The notes: generated from the letters alone by a model not told the origin. Counted from the stretch's first letter, positions 44,483 through 53,672 are shown. The stretch is DNA of 64,000 bases from Moritella sp033791185 (GCF_033791185.1 NZ_JASJHF010000014.1:1-64000); one strand, 5' to 3'. Numbers and translations are program-made.

Positions 44483-45187
44483 ATGAACGTTTTATCCACC
44501 TTGTTTTACACTATCGTATTTAGTATAGGGACCTATGCTATGACTGCATCTGCCGTACAGGCTGAATTATATCCTTTTCAAGCTAAGTATTCGGTCTATT
44601 ACAAAGACGTAAAATTCGGTAATAGTGAACGTTTATTACGCCGTTTAAATAATTATGATTATAAATTAACAAGTACTGCTTCGGTATTGTTAGGGTCGGG
44701 CAGTTATGAAAATAACTCCTGGTTTAAATTACACAATGGTTTATTAACCGCGCAACGTTACAAACATGAAACTACCGTGGTTGGTTTTAGCTCGGTATCA
44801 TCGGGTATTTTTGATGATGAAGGCAATATCGTCATGGATTACGATGACAATCAAGTGCAAGTGAAATTACAATCCCATGTGATGGATGTTGGCGCAATGA
44901 CTATTCTGTTGCAAAATGACCTTAAGCTTGGCAAACAAGCATTCAATTACCAATGGGTATTTGAAGAGAAGGTCGAAGCCATTGAGTTCGAGTTATTACA
45001 AGAAGAAACCATTAATACGATCTTTGGCGAAATGCAAGCCGTGAAGCTTAAGCAAGTAACCAAGAAAAATCGTATTTCTTATTTCTGGTTTGTACCGAAA
45101 TTGGATTATCAACTAGCGAAAATTGAAGTCTATAAAAAAGGCAAACGTTGGGCTTATTTAAAATTATCTGACTTGTCTTTCCAATAA
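44483..45187 (+). CDS. DUF3108 family periplasmic protein
   Basis: A 234-residue exported protein. A signal peptide covers about residues 1-28 (hydrophobic stretch, then SAVQAEL). The rest is mainly beta, with FQAKYSVYYKDVKFGNSE, SWFKLHNGLLTAQRYKHE and WFVPKLDYQLAKIE, the DUF3108 pattern. The structure of this family is a beta-barrel-like fold, function unknown. I chose ATG 44483 (GGAG 9 bases upstream) because a terminator sits in the longer reading. Confidence 0.85.
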   Translation: MNVLSTLFYTIVFSIGTYAMTASAVQAELYPFQAKYSVYYKDVKFGNSERLLRRLNNYDYKLTSTASVLLGSGSYENNSWFKLHNGLLTAQRYKHETTVVGFSSVSSGIFDDEGNIVMDYDDNQVQVKLQSHVMDVGAMTILLQNDLKLGKQAFNYQWVFEEKVEAIEFELLQEETINTIFGEMQAVKLKQVTKKNRISYFWFVPKLDYQLAKIEVYKKGKRWAYLKLSDLSFQ

Positions 45188-45262
45188 TCTTACCTGCCTG
45201 TTTACCCCGACTAGGCTTCCCGTTACACTGCTGATATTCACTTGTAATCAGAACGATATGAA

Positions 45263-46666
45263 ATGACAAAGCCAATCATGATAATGGGCTGCACGAGCGA
45301 CGCGGGTAAAAGTTTCGTGGTTGCTGGTTTGTGCCGTATGTTTGCCAACCGAGGAGTGAGTGTCGCTCCCTTTAAAGCGCAAAATATGAGTAATAACGCT
45401 GCCGTTACCGCTCAAGGTAAAGAGATTGGCCGCGCCCAATACTTACAAGCCATTGCTGCTAAAGTTATCCCTGACGTACGTATGAATCCAGTCTTACTTA
45501 AACCTAGTGCTGATACCCAAAGCCAGCTCATTTTAAACGGTAAACCAGCCCCTGAATTGAGTAATATCCCTTGGATGGAGCGTAAAGAATACCTCTTTAA
45601 TCATGTTGAGAAAGCCCTTGTTGATCTGCAACAAGACTACCAACAAATTATCATTGAAGGCGCGGGCAGCCCGGCAGAAGTTAACTTACGCGCCAGTGAT
45701 ATCGTCAATATGAGTGTTGCATTGGCCTGTAATGCCGATGTTTATTTGGTTGCTGATATTGATAAAGGCGGGGCATTTGCGCATTTACTTGGCACTTTTA
45801 TGTGTCTTGCCGAAGCTGAGCAGAAACTGATTAAAGGCTTTGTATTAAATAAATTCCGCGGTGACCCGCTATTGCTAGGTAATGCAATGGACTGGTTAGA
45901 AGCCAAAACAGGCGTACCAACGGTGGCCAATATCCATTACTTTCCGCATCAGTTACCGGAAGAGGATACCTTACATCATCGTGCGGCCTATAAAAGTGAC
46001 CATATTAATATAGCCTTAATCGCCTACCCGTATGCCGCCAACATGGATGAATTTGATAATCTGATCCATCAAGATAATGTCAGTGTTGTGCCACTACGTG
46101 ATGGTCAATCATTAACTGATTTTGACGCCATAATATTACCTGGCAGCAAAAATACTGCAGCGAGCTTATTACATTTACGTGAATCAGGATTAGCCAACGA
46201 GATCTATAAAGCGGCGCAACGTGGTCAACCAATCTTCGGTATTTGTGGCGGTATGCAGCTGTTGGGTGAACAGATCCTTGATCCGCACTATATTGAAGCT
46301 GGTGATGAACAAGGTTTAGGGCTACTGCCTATTATCACTGAACATGCGCAAACCAAAACCACAGTGCAACGTAATATTAACTGGCAAGGCTTTAAATTAT
46401 CCGGTTATGAAATTCATCATGGTAAAACTACGATCAGTGATGCTAGCCAATCAACAGGCTGTAAAGGCTTTATCGAAGCGGATTTAGGTTGGCAGAAAGG
46501 TAATGTTTATGGCTGTTATTTACACGGTTTGTTTGATAACAAAGGCTTTATTAATCAGTTTTTAGCTAATTTAGGCTGGATAGGTGAAGCCGATGATCAT
46601 GCTGTGAGTCTAGATGCTGAATTAAATCGGGTTGGTGATATGTTCGAGAAATTGAATTGGTTGTAG
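45263..46666 (+). CDS. cobQ: Cobyric acid synthase CobQ/CbiP
   Basis: A 467-residue amidotransferase that adds four amide groups to adenosyl-cobyrinic acid a,c-diamide. The N-terminal synthetase domain has MIMGCTSDAGKSFVVAGLCR (P-loop), APFKAQNMSNNA and ADIDKGGAFAHLLGT. The C-terminal glutamine amidotransferase domain has GICGGMQLLGEQI with the catalytic Cys, and GYEIHHGKT with the His. Length is normal. No other cobalamin synthesis gene is in the window, so it may serve a scattered or partial B12 pathway. Confidence 0.94.
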   Translation: MTKPIMIMGCTSDAGKSFVVAGLCRMFANRGVSVAPFKAQNMSNNAAVTAQGKEIGRAQYLQAIAAKVIPDVRMNPVLLKPSADTQSQLILNGKPAPELSNIPWMERKEYLFNHVEKALVDLQQDYQQIIIEGAGSPAEVNLRASDIVNMSVALACNADVYLVADIDKGGAFAHLLGTFMCLAEAEQKLIKGFVLNKFRGDPLLLGNAMDWLEAKTGVPTVANIHYFPHQLPEEDTLHHRAAYKSDHINIALIAYPYAANMDEFDNLIHQDNVSVVPLRDGQSLTDFDAIILPGSKNTAASLLHLRESGLANEIYKAAQRGQPIFGICGGMQLLGEQILDPHYIEAGDEQGLGLLPIITEHAQTKTTVQRNINWQGFKLSGYEIHHGKTTISDASQSTGCKGFIEADLGWQKGNVYGCYLHGLFDNKGFINQFLANLGWIGEADDHAVSLDAELNRVGDMFEKLNWL

Positions 46667-46720
46667 GGCGTATAGCTTAGCTATCGGTAATAAAATAACA
46701 ATAGAATGGCAAAGTAAATA

Positions 46721-46746
46721 AAGCAGGTAAACGCTGTTACCTGCTT
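46721..46746. terminator. Shared terminator between cobQ and pdxH
   Basis: AAGCAGGTAA (46721-46730) and TTACCTGCTT (46737-46746) form a perfect 10-bp stem with a 6-base loop between these convergent genes. Confidence 0.75.
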
Positions 46747-46786
46747 AATATAGTGGTGTATATGCGCTGCTAGAAATAATATTCGG

Positions 46787-47440
46787 CTATGGCGCTAGGC
46801 GATCAACACGCCAATCATCCCCATCTTTCACATAACTAAAGCGATCATGTAAGCGATCGGCTTTACCTTGCCAAAATTCAATACTACTTGGCTTCACTAC
46901 ATAGCCGCCCCAAAATTCAGGTAATGGTACTTCTTTATCGGCAAATTTATCGGTGAACTGTTTAACTTGTTGTTCAAGGACTTTGCGTGAACTGATCACT
47001 GTACTTTGTGGTGATGCCCATGCGCCGATTCGGCTACCACGTCCGCGAGACTGGAAGTAAGCATTAGAATCTTCAGCTGAGATCTTTTCGACCACACCTT
47101 GAATTCGCACTTGACGCTGTAAAATATTCCAATGGAATGTTAACGCGACATGTGGGTTATGAGCGAGCTCTTGGCCTTTTCTACTGTCGTAATTGGTAAA
47201 GAAAACAAAGCCTTCTTTGGTCAATTCTTTGAGTAGTACAACACGGCAAGAAGGATCACCATTAGCATCCACAGTAGACACTGTCATGGATTCAGGCAAT
47301 ATGATGCCGCAGTCTTGCGCCGCTTTGAACCAGTTTTGGAACTGTTCAAATGGGTCAACACTGGGATCGAGATCGGGCAAGTCGATTAATACGCCTTGCC
47401 CTAGGGTAAATATACAACGAATTTTATTTAATAAAGACAT
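46787..47440 (-). CDS. pdxH: Pyridoxamine 5'-phosphate oxidase
   Basis: A 217-residue FMN enzyme producing pyridoxal phosphate. Conserved parts are SCRVVLLKELTKEGFVFFTNYDSRKGQEL (split: RVVLLKELTKEGFVFFTN), ALTFHWNILQRQVRIQG, SRIGAWASPQS and the C-terminal EFWQGKADRLHDRFSY with WRVDRLAP, matching PdxH. It follows grxA by 9 bases on the same strand, so the two are probably cotranscribed. Confidence 0.96.
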   Translation of the reverse strand: MSLLNKIRCIFTLGQGVLIDLPDLDPSVDPFEQFQNWFKAAQDCGIILPESMTVSTVDANGDPSCRVVLLKELTKEGFVFFTNYDSRKGQELAHNPHVALTFHWNILQRQVRIQGVVEKISAEDSNAYFQSRGRGSRIGAWASPQSTVISSRKVLEQQVKQFTDKFADKEVPLPEFWGGYVVKPSSIEFWQGKADRLHDRFSYVKDGDDWRVDRLAP

Positions 47441-47449
47441 AGTTAAGCC

Positions 47450-47713
47450 TTATGCATATAGACCCAAGTTTTCTTTAGCGTACTGTTCAAATTCAGAACA
47501 ACCACCAAGGTGTTTTTGATCGATGAAAATTTGTGGAACAGTATTTACTGGTACACCGGCTGATTTTTCTAGGTCTGCTTTGCTGATACCTTCTGCAAGC
47601 ATATCGATGTAGTTGTAATCGAAATCTTCATTATCAGCTTTTAATGTTTCTGCAATTTGTTTTGCACGTACACAGTAAGGGCAACCAGGACGACCAAAGA
47701 TAACTGTAAACAT
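47450..47713 (-). CDS. grxA: Glutaredoxin 1
   Basis: An 87-residue glutaredoxin with FGRPGCPYCVRAKQIAETL (active site CPYC, Cys11 and Cys14), the cis-proline loop NTVPQIFIDQKHLGGC and a YIDMLAEGISKADL stretch characteristic of GrxA. I start at ATG 47713, with CGGAG upstream; the frame extends to 47752 without a ribosome site. It reduces disulfides such as those in ribonucleotide reductase using glutathione. Confidence 0.94.
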   Translation of the reverse strand: MFTVIFGRPGCPYCVRAKQIAETLKADNEDFDYNYIDMLAEGISKADLEKSAGVPVNTVPQIFIDQKHLGGCSEFEQYAKENLGLYA

Positions 47714-48030
47714 AATATTAAATACTCCGGGAAAATAAAATTGGTTTAGCACGCTATGTGTACTTTCGTTACAAGTATTAGTGGCTAGTGAGTGACTTCA
47801 CTCTTAATGCTTACATAATATGTTTTTCTGAAATAAAATGAAATTGTTTATTGAATAATAATTGATAGGAATTAGCTATTGATGACGAATTTAACATTAT
47901 CAGTATAACTTCTGTTAAGAAATGTAAATTTTTCGCACCGAGTTCGAATAATTGCAGAGATAAATAGCAATCAGGATTGTAATCAGTGATAATTATCTAT
48001 TAATTTTTATAAATCAGCTTGAAACGACAT
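47714..48030. other. 317-base gap between grxA and pssA
   Basis: AT-rich and without a convincing ORF. It must hold the divergent promoters of grxA (leftward) and pssA (rightward). A TATAAC near 47905 with TTGATG 19 bases upstream is a weak pssA candidate. A small AGTGA/TCACT repeat occurs near 47790. Confidence 0.45.
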
Positions 48031-49380
48031 ATGAAATCATTAGAGTTTTATCAATCTACGATTACCAACTTAAAGCAACTGCCGATGTCGGCAGAGCATA
48101 TTGATGTTTTACTTTCTGCGCATGATTTTAAAACAAAAATATTAGACTTAATTGCTTCATCTTCGAAACGCATTTATATTTCGACTTTATATCTCCAAGA
48201 TGATGATGCGGGTAAAGAGATCCTTAACGCGCTTTACCAAGCCCGAGTGAATAACCCAGGATTAGTAATTAAAGTGTTCGTTGATTTTCATCGAGCACAA
48301 CGTGGTCTCATTGGCCAAAAAGAACATGGCGGTAATGCCGACCTCTACAAAGAGATGCGCAAAAATCTGGGCGATAAGGTGACTATCCTTGGAGTGCCAG
48401 TGAAAGGTAAAGAAGTATTGGGTGTATTACACCTGAAAGGCTTTATCTTTGATGATACCGTGCTTTATAGTGGTGCGAGTATTAATGATATCTATCTACA
48501 TCTAGGGGATAAATACCGTTGTGATCGTTATCATGTACTTTATAACTCTGCTTTAGCAGATAGCATGGTCGCTTATTTAGAAGATTACTTTGTTAGTCAA
48601 AGCGCGGTAACACGACTTGATGATGATATGATCCCGTCAAGTAAAGCGATAAAACAAGATATACGTCAGTTTAAACAAACGCTACGCAGTGCCCAATATC
48701 ATTACATCAACACGCTACCAGAAAGTAACGAAGTAGGTATCACACCTATTTCAGGTTTTGGTCGTCACGGTAATAAATTAAATCAAACTATCACCAACTT
48801 ATTACGTTCGGTCGAAAGTGAAATTACGATCTTCACTCCGTATTTTAATTTGCCGCTATCCATCGCCAAAGATATTAAGCGCCTATTAAAACGTAATGTG
48901 AAAGTGACGTTGGTCATCGGTGATAAAACTGCGAACGACTTCTACATTCCACCGTCAGAACCGTTTAAAGTGATATCTGCGTTGCCGTATATCTATGAAA
49001 GCTATCTGTATAAGTTTGTGAAAAGCTGCCAGCCTTTCATCGACCAAGGTCTGCTTAATGTGAGATTATGGAAAGATGAAGGTAATAGCTTCCACCTTAA
49101 AGGTATATGTTGTGATTTTAAGTATCACCTATTAACAGGTAATAACTTAAATCCACGTGCATGGGGTTTAGATTTAGAGAATGGTATTTTGATCCATGAT
49201 ACTAAACAGTTATTAAAAGAGTCCCTGCAAGCTGAGCAAGAGCATGTGTTGAAAAATACCCGTCGTATTGAACACCTTTCTGATTTAGAAAGCATGACGG
49301 ACTATCCTGCTCCAGTACAGAAGTTTATGCGCCGTATTAAAACCACGCGCTTGGATATGTTACTCAAACGTATCTTATAA
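48031..49380 (+). CDS. pssA: CDP-diacylglycerol-serine O-phosphatidyltransferase
   Basis: A 449-residue phospholipase-D-superfamily phosphatidylserine synthase. Two HKD motifs are seen: LHLKGFIFDDTVLYSGASIND (about 135-155) and FHLKGICCDFKYHLLTGNN (about 350-368). DFHRAQRGLIG also matches E. coli PssA. It makes phosphatidylserine, the precursor of phosphatidylethanolamine, at the membrane surface. I prefer ATG 48031 over the TTG at 48019; neither has a good ribosome site. A strong terminator follows. Confidence 0.94.
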   Translation: MKSLEFYQSTITNLKQLPMSAEHIDVLLSAHDFKTKILDLIASSSKRIYISTLYLQDDDAGKEILNALYQARVNNPGLVIKVFVDFHRAQRGLIGQKEHGGNADLYKEMRKNLGDKVTILGVPVKGKEVLGVLHLKGFIFDDTVLYSGASINDIYLHLGDKYRCDRYHVLYNSALADSMVAYLEDYFVSQSAVTRLDDDMIPSSKAIKQDIRQFKQTLRSAQYHYINTLPESNEVGITPISGFGRHGNKLNQTITNLLRSVESEITIFTPYFNLPLSIAKDIKRLLKRNVKVTLVIGDKTANDFYIPPSEPFKVISALPYIYESYLYKFVKSCQPFIDQGLLNVRLWKDEGNSFHLKGICCDFKYHLLTGNNLNPRAWGLDLENGILIHDTKQLLKESLQAEQEHVLKNTRRIEHLSDLESMTDYPAPVQKFMRRIKTTRLDMLLKRIL

Positions 49381-49414
49381 TATAGCGATTGTTAAACGCA
49401 TAAATTATGCTAAT

Positions 49415-49455
49415 AAAGGCTTGTTACTGTTTCGGTAACAAGCCTTTGTCGTTTT
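49415..49455 (+). terminator. rho-independent terminator of pssA
   Basis: AAAGGCTTGTTAC (49415-49427), a 7-base loop, GTAACAAGCCTTT (49435-49447), a perfect 13-bp stem, then GTCGTTTT. Confidence 0.88.
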
Positions 49456-49592
49456 AATGACCAGACACTTAGTGTGATTCGAATGAAATGAGGATGTAAA
49501 TTAGTTTCATTCTTAGTAAATACTATTGCTCTGGTCTAGCTTGCTGATTATACTCTGATTAACTATCAAACAATTATACTGGCTGTGATTTC

Positions 49593-49895
49593 ATGTTCGG
49601 ATTATTAAAACGATTTTTTTCTGACTCAGATATTAAACCTGTGGACAACACTCCAAGCGTTGAACCGGTGCATTATAATGGCTATCTTATCTTTGTAATG
49701 CCACAGGAAGAAGCCGGTCAATACCGCGTAGCGGGTTTAATTGAAAAGCCGGTTGTCGGCGATGTAGACGCTGAGAATTTAAAACACCAATTTATTCGTT
49801 CTGATGTTTGCATGAGCAAGCCGCAAGCTGAACAGATCACCTTACAAAAATGCAAGTTATTCATCGATCAAGTTGGCGATAACATGTTTAAGTGA
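49593..49895 (+). CDS. HlyU-like small protein (PF10115 type)
   Basis: A 100-residue soluble protein. The core reads YNGYLIFVMPQEEAGQYRVAG, then IEKP, HQFIRSDVC and ITLQKCKLFIDQVGDNMF, which follows the pattern of the PF10115 'HlyU' family: a GQYRVAGxIxK strand, an FIRaD strand and a C-terminal KxxxDxxGDxxF helix. This family shares its name with, but is unrelated to, the ArsR-type HlyU of Vibrio. Its function is not established. It is 36 bases before msrA, so probably in the same transcript. Confidence 0.75.
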   Translation: MFGLLKRFFSDSDIKPVDNTPSVEPVHYNGYLIFVMPQEEAGQYRVAGLIEKPVVGDVDAENLKHQFIRSDVCMSKPQAEQITLQKCKLFIDQVGDNMFK

Positions 49896-49931
49896 TCGAT
49901 TAATTTTGACTAATTAACGCTGGAGTTCACT

Positions 49932-50573
49932 ATGTTTTTTGCAAAAAATAAGCTAACCATGGTCAGCAAATCGGATGCACTGCCGGATAACCCAACGGCA
50001 ATACCTGTTGATGCGTTACATTATGTATCTGGAACCAATATGGTGCCGCCTTTTGTTGCCCAATATCACGTATGCTATTTCGCAATGGGCTGTTTTTGGG
50101 GCGCGGAGCGATTATTTTGGTCGGTACCCGGTGTTGTGACTACAGCGGTCGGTTACCAAGGTGGTTATACTGTCAATCCAAGTTATCAGCAAGTATGCAC
50201 AGGTCAAACAGGGCACACGGAAGCTGTGTTAGTGGTTTTCGATCCAGAAGTGATTAGTTATGCAGAATTATTGATCTTGTTTTGGGAAAATCATCAGCCG
50301 ACCCAAGGCATGCGCCAAGGTAATGATCAGGGTACACAATACCGTTCAGCACTGTATTGCACTTCGCAGCAACAATTGTCTGAAGCCAAAGCTTCTGCAG
50401 CCTATTATCAACAAGCGCTGACTGATGCTGGTAGTACTGAGATGATCACCACTGAGGTTGATCTGGCTGGCCCCTTTTATTATGCCGAAGCCGATCATCA
50501 GCAATATTTGGCGAAAAACCCCCAAGGTTATTGCGGCTTAGGTGGCAGCGGTATTTGTTACCCGAGTAATTAA
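49932..50573 (+). CDS. msrA: Peptide-methionine (S)-S-oxide reductase MsrA
   Basis: A 213-residue MsrA with the catalytic motif YFAMGCFWGAERLFW (about 49-63), VGYQGGYTVNPSYQQVC, GHTEAVLVVFDP and the C-terminal resolving cysteines in NPQGYCGLGGSGICYP. It repairs oxidised methionine. Length matches E. coli MsrA. GGAG lies 8 bases before the ATG. It is followed at 2 bases by the M50 gene. Confidence 0.95.
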   Translation: MFFAKNKLTMVSKSDALPDNPTAIPVDALHYVSGTNMVPPFVAQYHVCYFAMGCFWGAERLFWSVPGVVTTAVGYQGGYTVNPSYQQVCTGQTGHTEAVLVVFDPEVISYAELLILFWENHQPTQGMRQGNDQGTQYRSALYCTSQQQLSEAKASAAYYQQALTDAGSTEMITTEVDLAGPFYYAEADHQQYLAKNPQGYCGLGGSGICYPSN

Positions 50574-50575
50574 AG

Positions 50576-51217
50576 ATGATCGCAAGAGATAGACGAATTT
50601 TATTTATACTTGTGTTCACAGTGCTGGCTTTTATGTGGCAAAGTGCGTTAATTGCACCACTTAAAATTCTAGTGGTGTTCTTACATGAGCTTAGCCATGC
50701 ACTGGCGACTTGGTTAACTGGCGGTAAGGTTGTGGAGTTTGTGGTCTCGGCTTATCAAAGTGGTCATGTTCGCTCTGTGGGTGGCTCACGGTTTATTATT
50801 CTGAGTGCGGGTTATTTGGGGTCATTACTGTTTGGGCTGTTATTTTATGCCGCCAGTAGTCGCCGCAAGACCACCGATATTAGCTTAGCGTTATTAGCTA
50901 TTACCATGTTGTTGGTTGCGATACTCTTTGGTGGCACCTTATATACTATTGGTTTTGCGGGCGTTATTGCTGCGCTGATCATGGTGTTATTAAAGTATGC
51001 CAGTGCGGCGATTAAGCAAACCGTGCTGTTAGCGTTTGCCAGTGCCAGCATGATTTATGTGCCGTTAGATATTTGGCAAGATACCATCGTGCATAGTGGC
51101 TCATTATCTGATGCCCGTATGTTAGCCAATGAAATGGGTGGTGCGACCTTTATGTGGGGCGGTCTGTGGTTTGCAGCTAGTTTGTATTTTATTTATTTAA
51201 CCTTACGAAAATCCTGA
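50576..51217 (+). CDS. M50-type (peptidase M50B-like) membrane protein
   Basis: A 213-residue polytopic membrane protein with about 6 hydrophobic segments. The zinc-protease motif is visible in TM1-2 as FLHELSHALATWLTGG (His37, Glu38, His41). This matches the M50B-like family, site-2-protease relatives found in many bacteria, whose substrates are unknown. It starts 2 bases after msrA. Its 3' end overlaps the convergent phosphopantetheinyl transferase gene by 25 bases. Confidence 0.85.
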   Translation: MIARDRRILFILVFTVLAFMWQSALIAPLKILVVFLHELSHALATWLTGGKVVEFVVSAYQSGHVRSVGGSRFIILSAGYLGSLLFGLLFYAASSRRKTTDISLALLAITMLLVAILFGGTLYTIGFAGVIAALIMVLLKYASAAIKQTVLLAFASASMIYVPLDIWQDTIVHSGSLSDARMLANEMGGATFMWGGLWFAASLYFIYLTLRKS

Positions 51218-52074
51218 TCTAAGCTTGCCGTTAGTATATTGATATGAATATTGGCATTATCAGTGAGTTCAATATCGCTGATAATGCTTAAATCAAACGC
51301 TTTACCGTGCTCTTTATTAGCCACTTCATAACAACCTGAATACACATTTAATGGCTGGCAAGACTCAAACACATTATCACGTAACAGTTTTGCTATCGGT
51401 TGCTTAATCGCTTTTGCTAACGCTTCTTTTAATGTCCAAATACGATACCAGGCCATAGCATGGACTGCTTTGGCGATCTCCTCAGCGTTTGTGCTATCTT
51501 CAACGTCATCTTCAATTTGAGCCAGACAGGCTTGTAACTCTTGTGCATGGTAGTAATGCTTAGCGACTTTGGCGAGAGAGCGTTTGGTCGAGATCCATTC
51601 TAAATCAACCCCCAGTTTAATGGCTGGTATTGTTGCTTGGTTTGTCGTCGACATATTTTTTGTGGACACCAGCGCAATGAGCACTTGACCATGCGAGTGG
51701 GAAATACAGCAACGTAGGGAGATAATCTCGTCATGATGGTAGACATTCAAACAGGTATCTTTGTCATCAAACAGCACACACAATGCGTCAAAATCATAGC
51801 CTAAATGCTCGCTCGCATAGGTCTTAATGATAAAGCGGCTAGCGAGATACTCTTGTTTGGCTTGCAGTTGCTTACGCTTAGCGAATATAACTTGTTCATG
51901 GGGGTGTAAATACTGCTTAGCCAGTGCGGTGATCTGTTCGCTCTCTATGGTATTGCTGTTAAATAAATACGCATCAATGGCCCCAGTACGACTATCACTA
52001 GCAGCGTTGCTCGGAAAGTCGGCATGCGAAGTAAAGGTTAAGCGTTGGCTAAAGAATACTGCTGTGTCTGGCAT
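51193..52074 (-). CDS. 4'-phosphopantetheinyl transferase
   Basis: A 293-residue Sfp-type transferase that loads phosphopantetheine from CoA onto carrier proteins. The two core motifs are GVDLEW (residues 155-160) and WTLKEALAKAI (213-223); the His-containing CISHSHGQVLIAL comes before them (123-135). Sfp-type enzymes serve polyketide, nonribosomal peptide or polyunsaturated fatty acid synthases. In Moritella-like bacteria a separately encoded enzyme of this type (PfaE) activates the DHA synthase; this gene is a candidate. No carrier protein or synthase gene is in the window. Confidence 0.88.
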   Translation of the reverse strand: MPDTAVFFSQRLTFTSHADFPSNAASDSRTGAIDAYLFNSNTIESEQITALAKQYLHPHEQVIFAKRKQLQAKQEYLASRFIIKTYASEHLGYDFDALCVLFDDKDTCLNVYHHDEIISLRCCISHSHGQVLIALVSTKNMSTTNQATIPAIKLGVDLEWISTKRSLAKVAKHYYHAQELQACLAQIEDDVEDSTNAEEIAKAVHAMAWYRIWTLKEALAKAIKQPIAKLLRDNVFESCQPLNVYSGCYEVANKEHGKAFDLSIISDIELTDNANIHINILTASLDQDFRKVK

Positions 52075-52128
52075 TAATGATGAGACCGTTATAGTGCTGT
52101 GGACTGAAAGTATAACAATCTCTTGCTA

Positions 52129-52677
52129 TTACTTCAGTAAACGGCGTAATTTTTTTTGTTGTAGCACGAACCATTCCGGTGTTGTGGTGGTGATTCCTTC
52201 TGGCTTCAGCTTCGGGTGAGATACCATGATTTTATTAATGGTTAATTCTTGCTGTTGCTCGACATCAATAAATAATATGGTTTTGCCATTTTCGAGGTAT
52301 TGTTTGAATGCTTTGCTATTAATGTTGGGCAGTTGAATACCAATATGATCACCTTCCCAAGTACAAAAAACCAGTACCATTAAAGCGAACATGATAATCG
52401 GCATGCCGCCCAGAGGGCCATTATACCAGCCTTGAATATAAGTCAGTAACAAGATACTGATGGCGAACACAATGCCAATGACACTACCGATATCACCGGG
52501 CTTAATTAAACCTTTCTTAAGTGAGTTATCCACTTCATATAAATGGTGCTTACCTAGGGATTGATCATTATTGCTTAAGGTATGGATCTGGCTTTTATCT
52601 ATGCCATAGGATTGCAATTCATGTTCGATAATTTCCAGTTCATCAACCGAATCGACGATATAGTAATGCCTTAACAT
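52129..52677 (-). CDS. Unrecognised two-TM membrane protein
   Basis: A 182-residue protein. The N-terminal 60 residues look like a small ferredoxin-like fold (RHYYIVDSVDELEIIEHELQSYGI), followed by two TM helices (about 67-87 and 93-111, the first with GSVIGIVFAISILLLTYI), then a hydrophilic C-terminal half. The GDIGSVIG start of TM1 resembles small integral proteins annotated as hypothetical in Vibrio and Shewanella. I start at ATG 52677 (AAGGTGG upstream) rather than the GTG three codons earlier. Confidence 0.75.
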   Translation of the reverse strand: MLRHYYIVDSVDELEIIEHELQSYGIDKSQIHTLSNNDQSLGKHHLYEVDNSLKKGLIKPGDIGSVIGIVFAISILLLTYIQGWYNGPLGGMPIIMFALMVLVFCTWEGDHIGIQLPNINSKAFKQYLENGKTILFIDVEQQQELTINKIMVSHPKLKPEGITTTTPEWFVLQQKKLRRLLK

Positions 52678-52746
52678 GTTAACCACCTTTACAGCTCAAT
52701 GGTATGAGAATAGTTTTAGCGCACAGCTTTATTATAGTAGAAAATG

Positions 52747-53529
52747 CTATAGCAGAAGAAACTTATAGCCTAATGAGGCCATCAATAACATCAGCGATAC
52801 TGATAATGTTTTACGTACAAAAGCGGGACCAAACTTCATTGCTGACGCACTGCCTAAATGATTGCCCATCAGATTCATGAAAACTAACGGGATCGCTAAC
52901 ATATACAGTAATTTTCCTGCCAGCATAAACGCAATCAGTGCACCAATATTCGACGAGAAGTTAAATAACTTTGATGTTGCAGATGCCGAGACTAAATCAA
53001 ATTTTAATAAGTAGTGCAGCACTAATATCAAGAAACTGCCCGTACCAGGTCCAAAAAAACCATCGTAAAAACCAATCGAGAATACCGCTAATGGTACGCC
53101 AAAATAGATAACCTTGGTATTAATAGTCTGTTCACTGTGATGATTATCCTGCTTGGGTATAAAGGAGATGACAATACCTATGGGTAGCATCGCGAGGATT
53201 ATTTTACCGACAGTATCAGGATCAAAGTAGAGGATCGCTTCTGCGCCCAAGTAAGCGCCAACTAATCCTGCGGGGATCCCTGATGCGGCAGCTGTCCAGA
53301 TCACCTTTTTATTTTTAACGAAGTTACGGATCGCCGCAATGGTACCAAGCGTACTTACTATCTTCTCTTGCCCTAGTGCGACTTGTGGTGGCAGTCCCGC
53401 CAAGATGAACGACGGCACCAATATTAGGCCGCCACCGCCTGCAATGCTATCAATAAAGCCTGCCGCGAAAGCCGCTGTCATTAATGCTAGCAGTATCCAT
53501 AACGTAATATCCGATCCAAAAATGTCCAT
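52747..53529 (-). CDS. TauE/SafE family anion transporter
   Basis: A 260-residue membrane protein with about 8 TM helices. The duplicated family motifs are visible as GFIDSIAGGGGLILVPSFI (about 25-43) and GFYDGFFGPGTGSFLILVL (about 153-171). The family moves sulfite, sulfoacetate or other small organosulfur anions; the substrate here is unknown. GAGGAAA precedes the ATG. It is divergent from a MocR-type regulator, which may control it. Confidence 0.9.
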   Translation of the reverse strand: MDIFGSDITLWILLALMTAAFAAGFIDSIAGGGGLILVPSFILAGLPPQVALGQEKIVSTLGTIAAIRNFVKNKKVIWTAAASGIPAGLVGAYLGAEAILYFDPDTVGKIILAMLPIGIVISFIPKQDNHHSEQTINTKVIYFGVPLAVFSIGFYDGFFGPGTGSFLILVLHYLLKFDLVSASATSKLFNFSSNIGALIAFMLAGKLLYMLAIPLVFMNLMGNHLGSASAMKFGPAFVRKTLSVSLMLLMASLGYKFLLL

Positions 53530-53569
53530 CGTTATTATTTCCTCGGGGTAAGTAATTTGGCCATTTTGA

Positions 53570-53600
53570 TGATCTTTATTTGATCTTTATTTGATCTTAA
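53570..53600. repeat. Tandem 11-bp repeats upstream of tauE
   Basis: TGATCTTTATT occurs at 53570-53580 and 53581-53591, with a partial third copy (TGATCTTAA) at 53592-53600. It lies 41 bases from the exporter start and may be a regulator site or simple slippage. Confidence 0.6.
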
Positions 53601-53672
53601 CTGGATCAGGGATGGCGAATTGTGATGACATATGTCAATTTATACGGTATTGCATTACCATGAGGTATGTCA

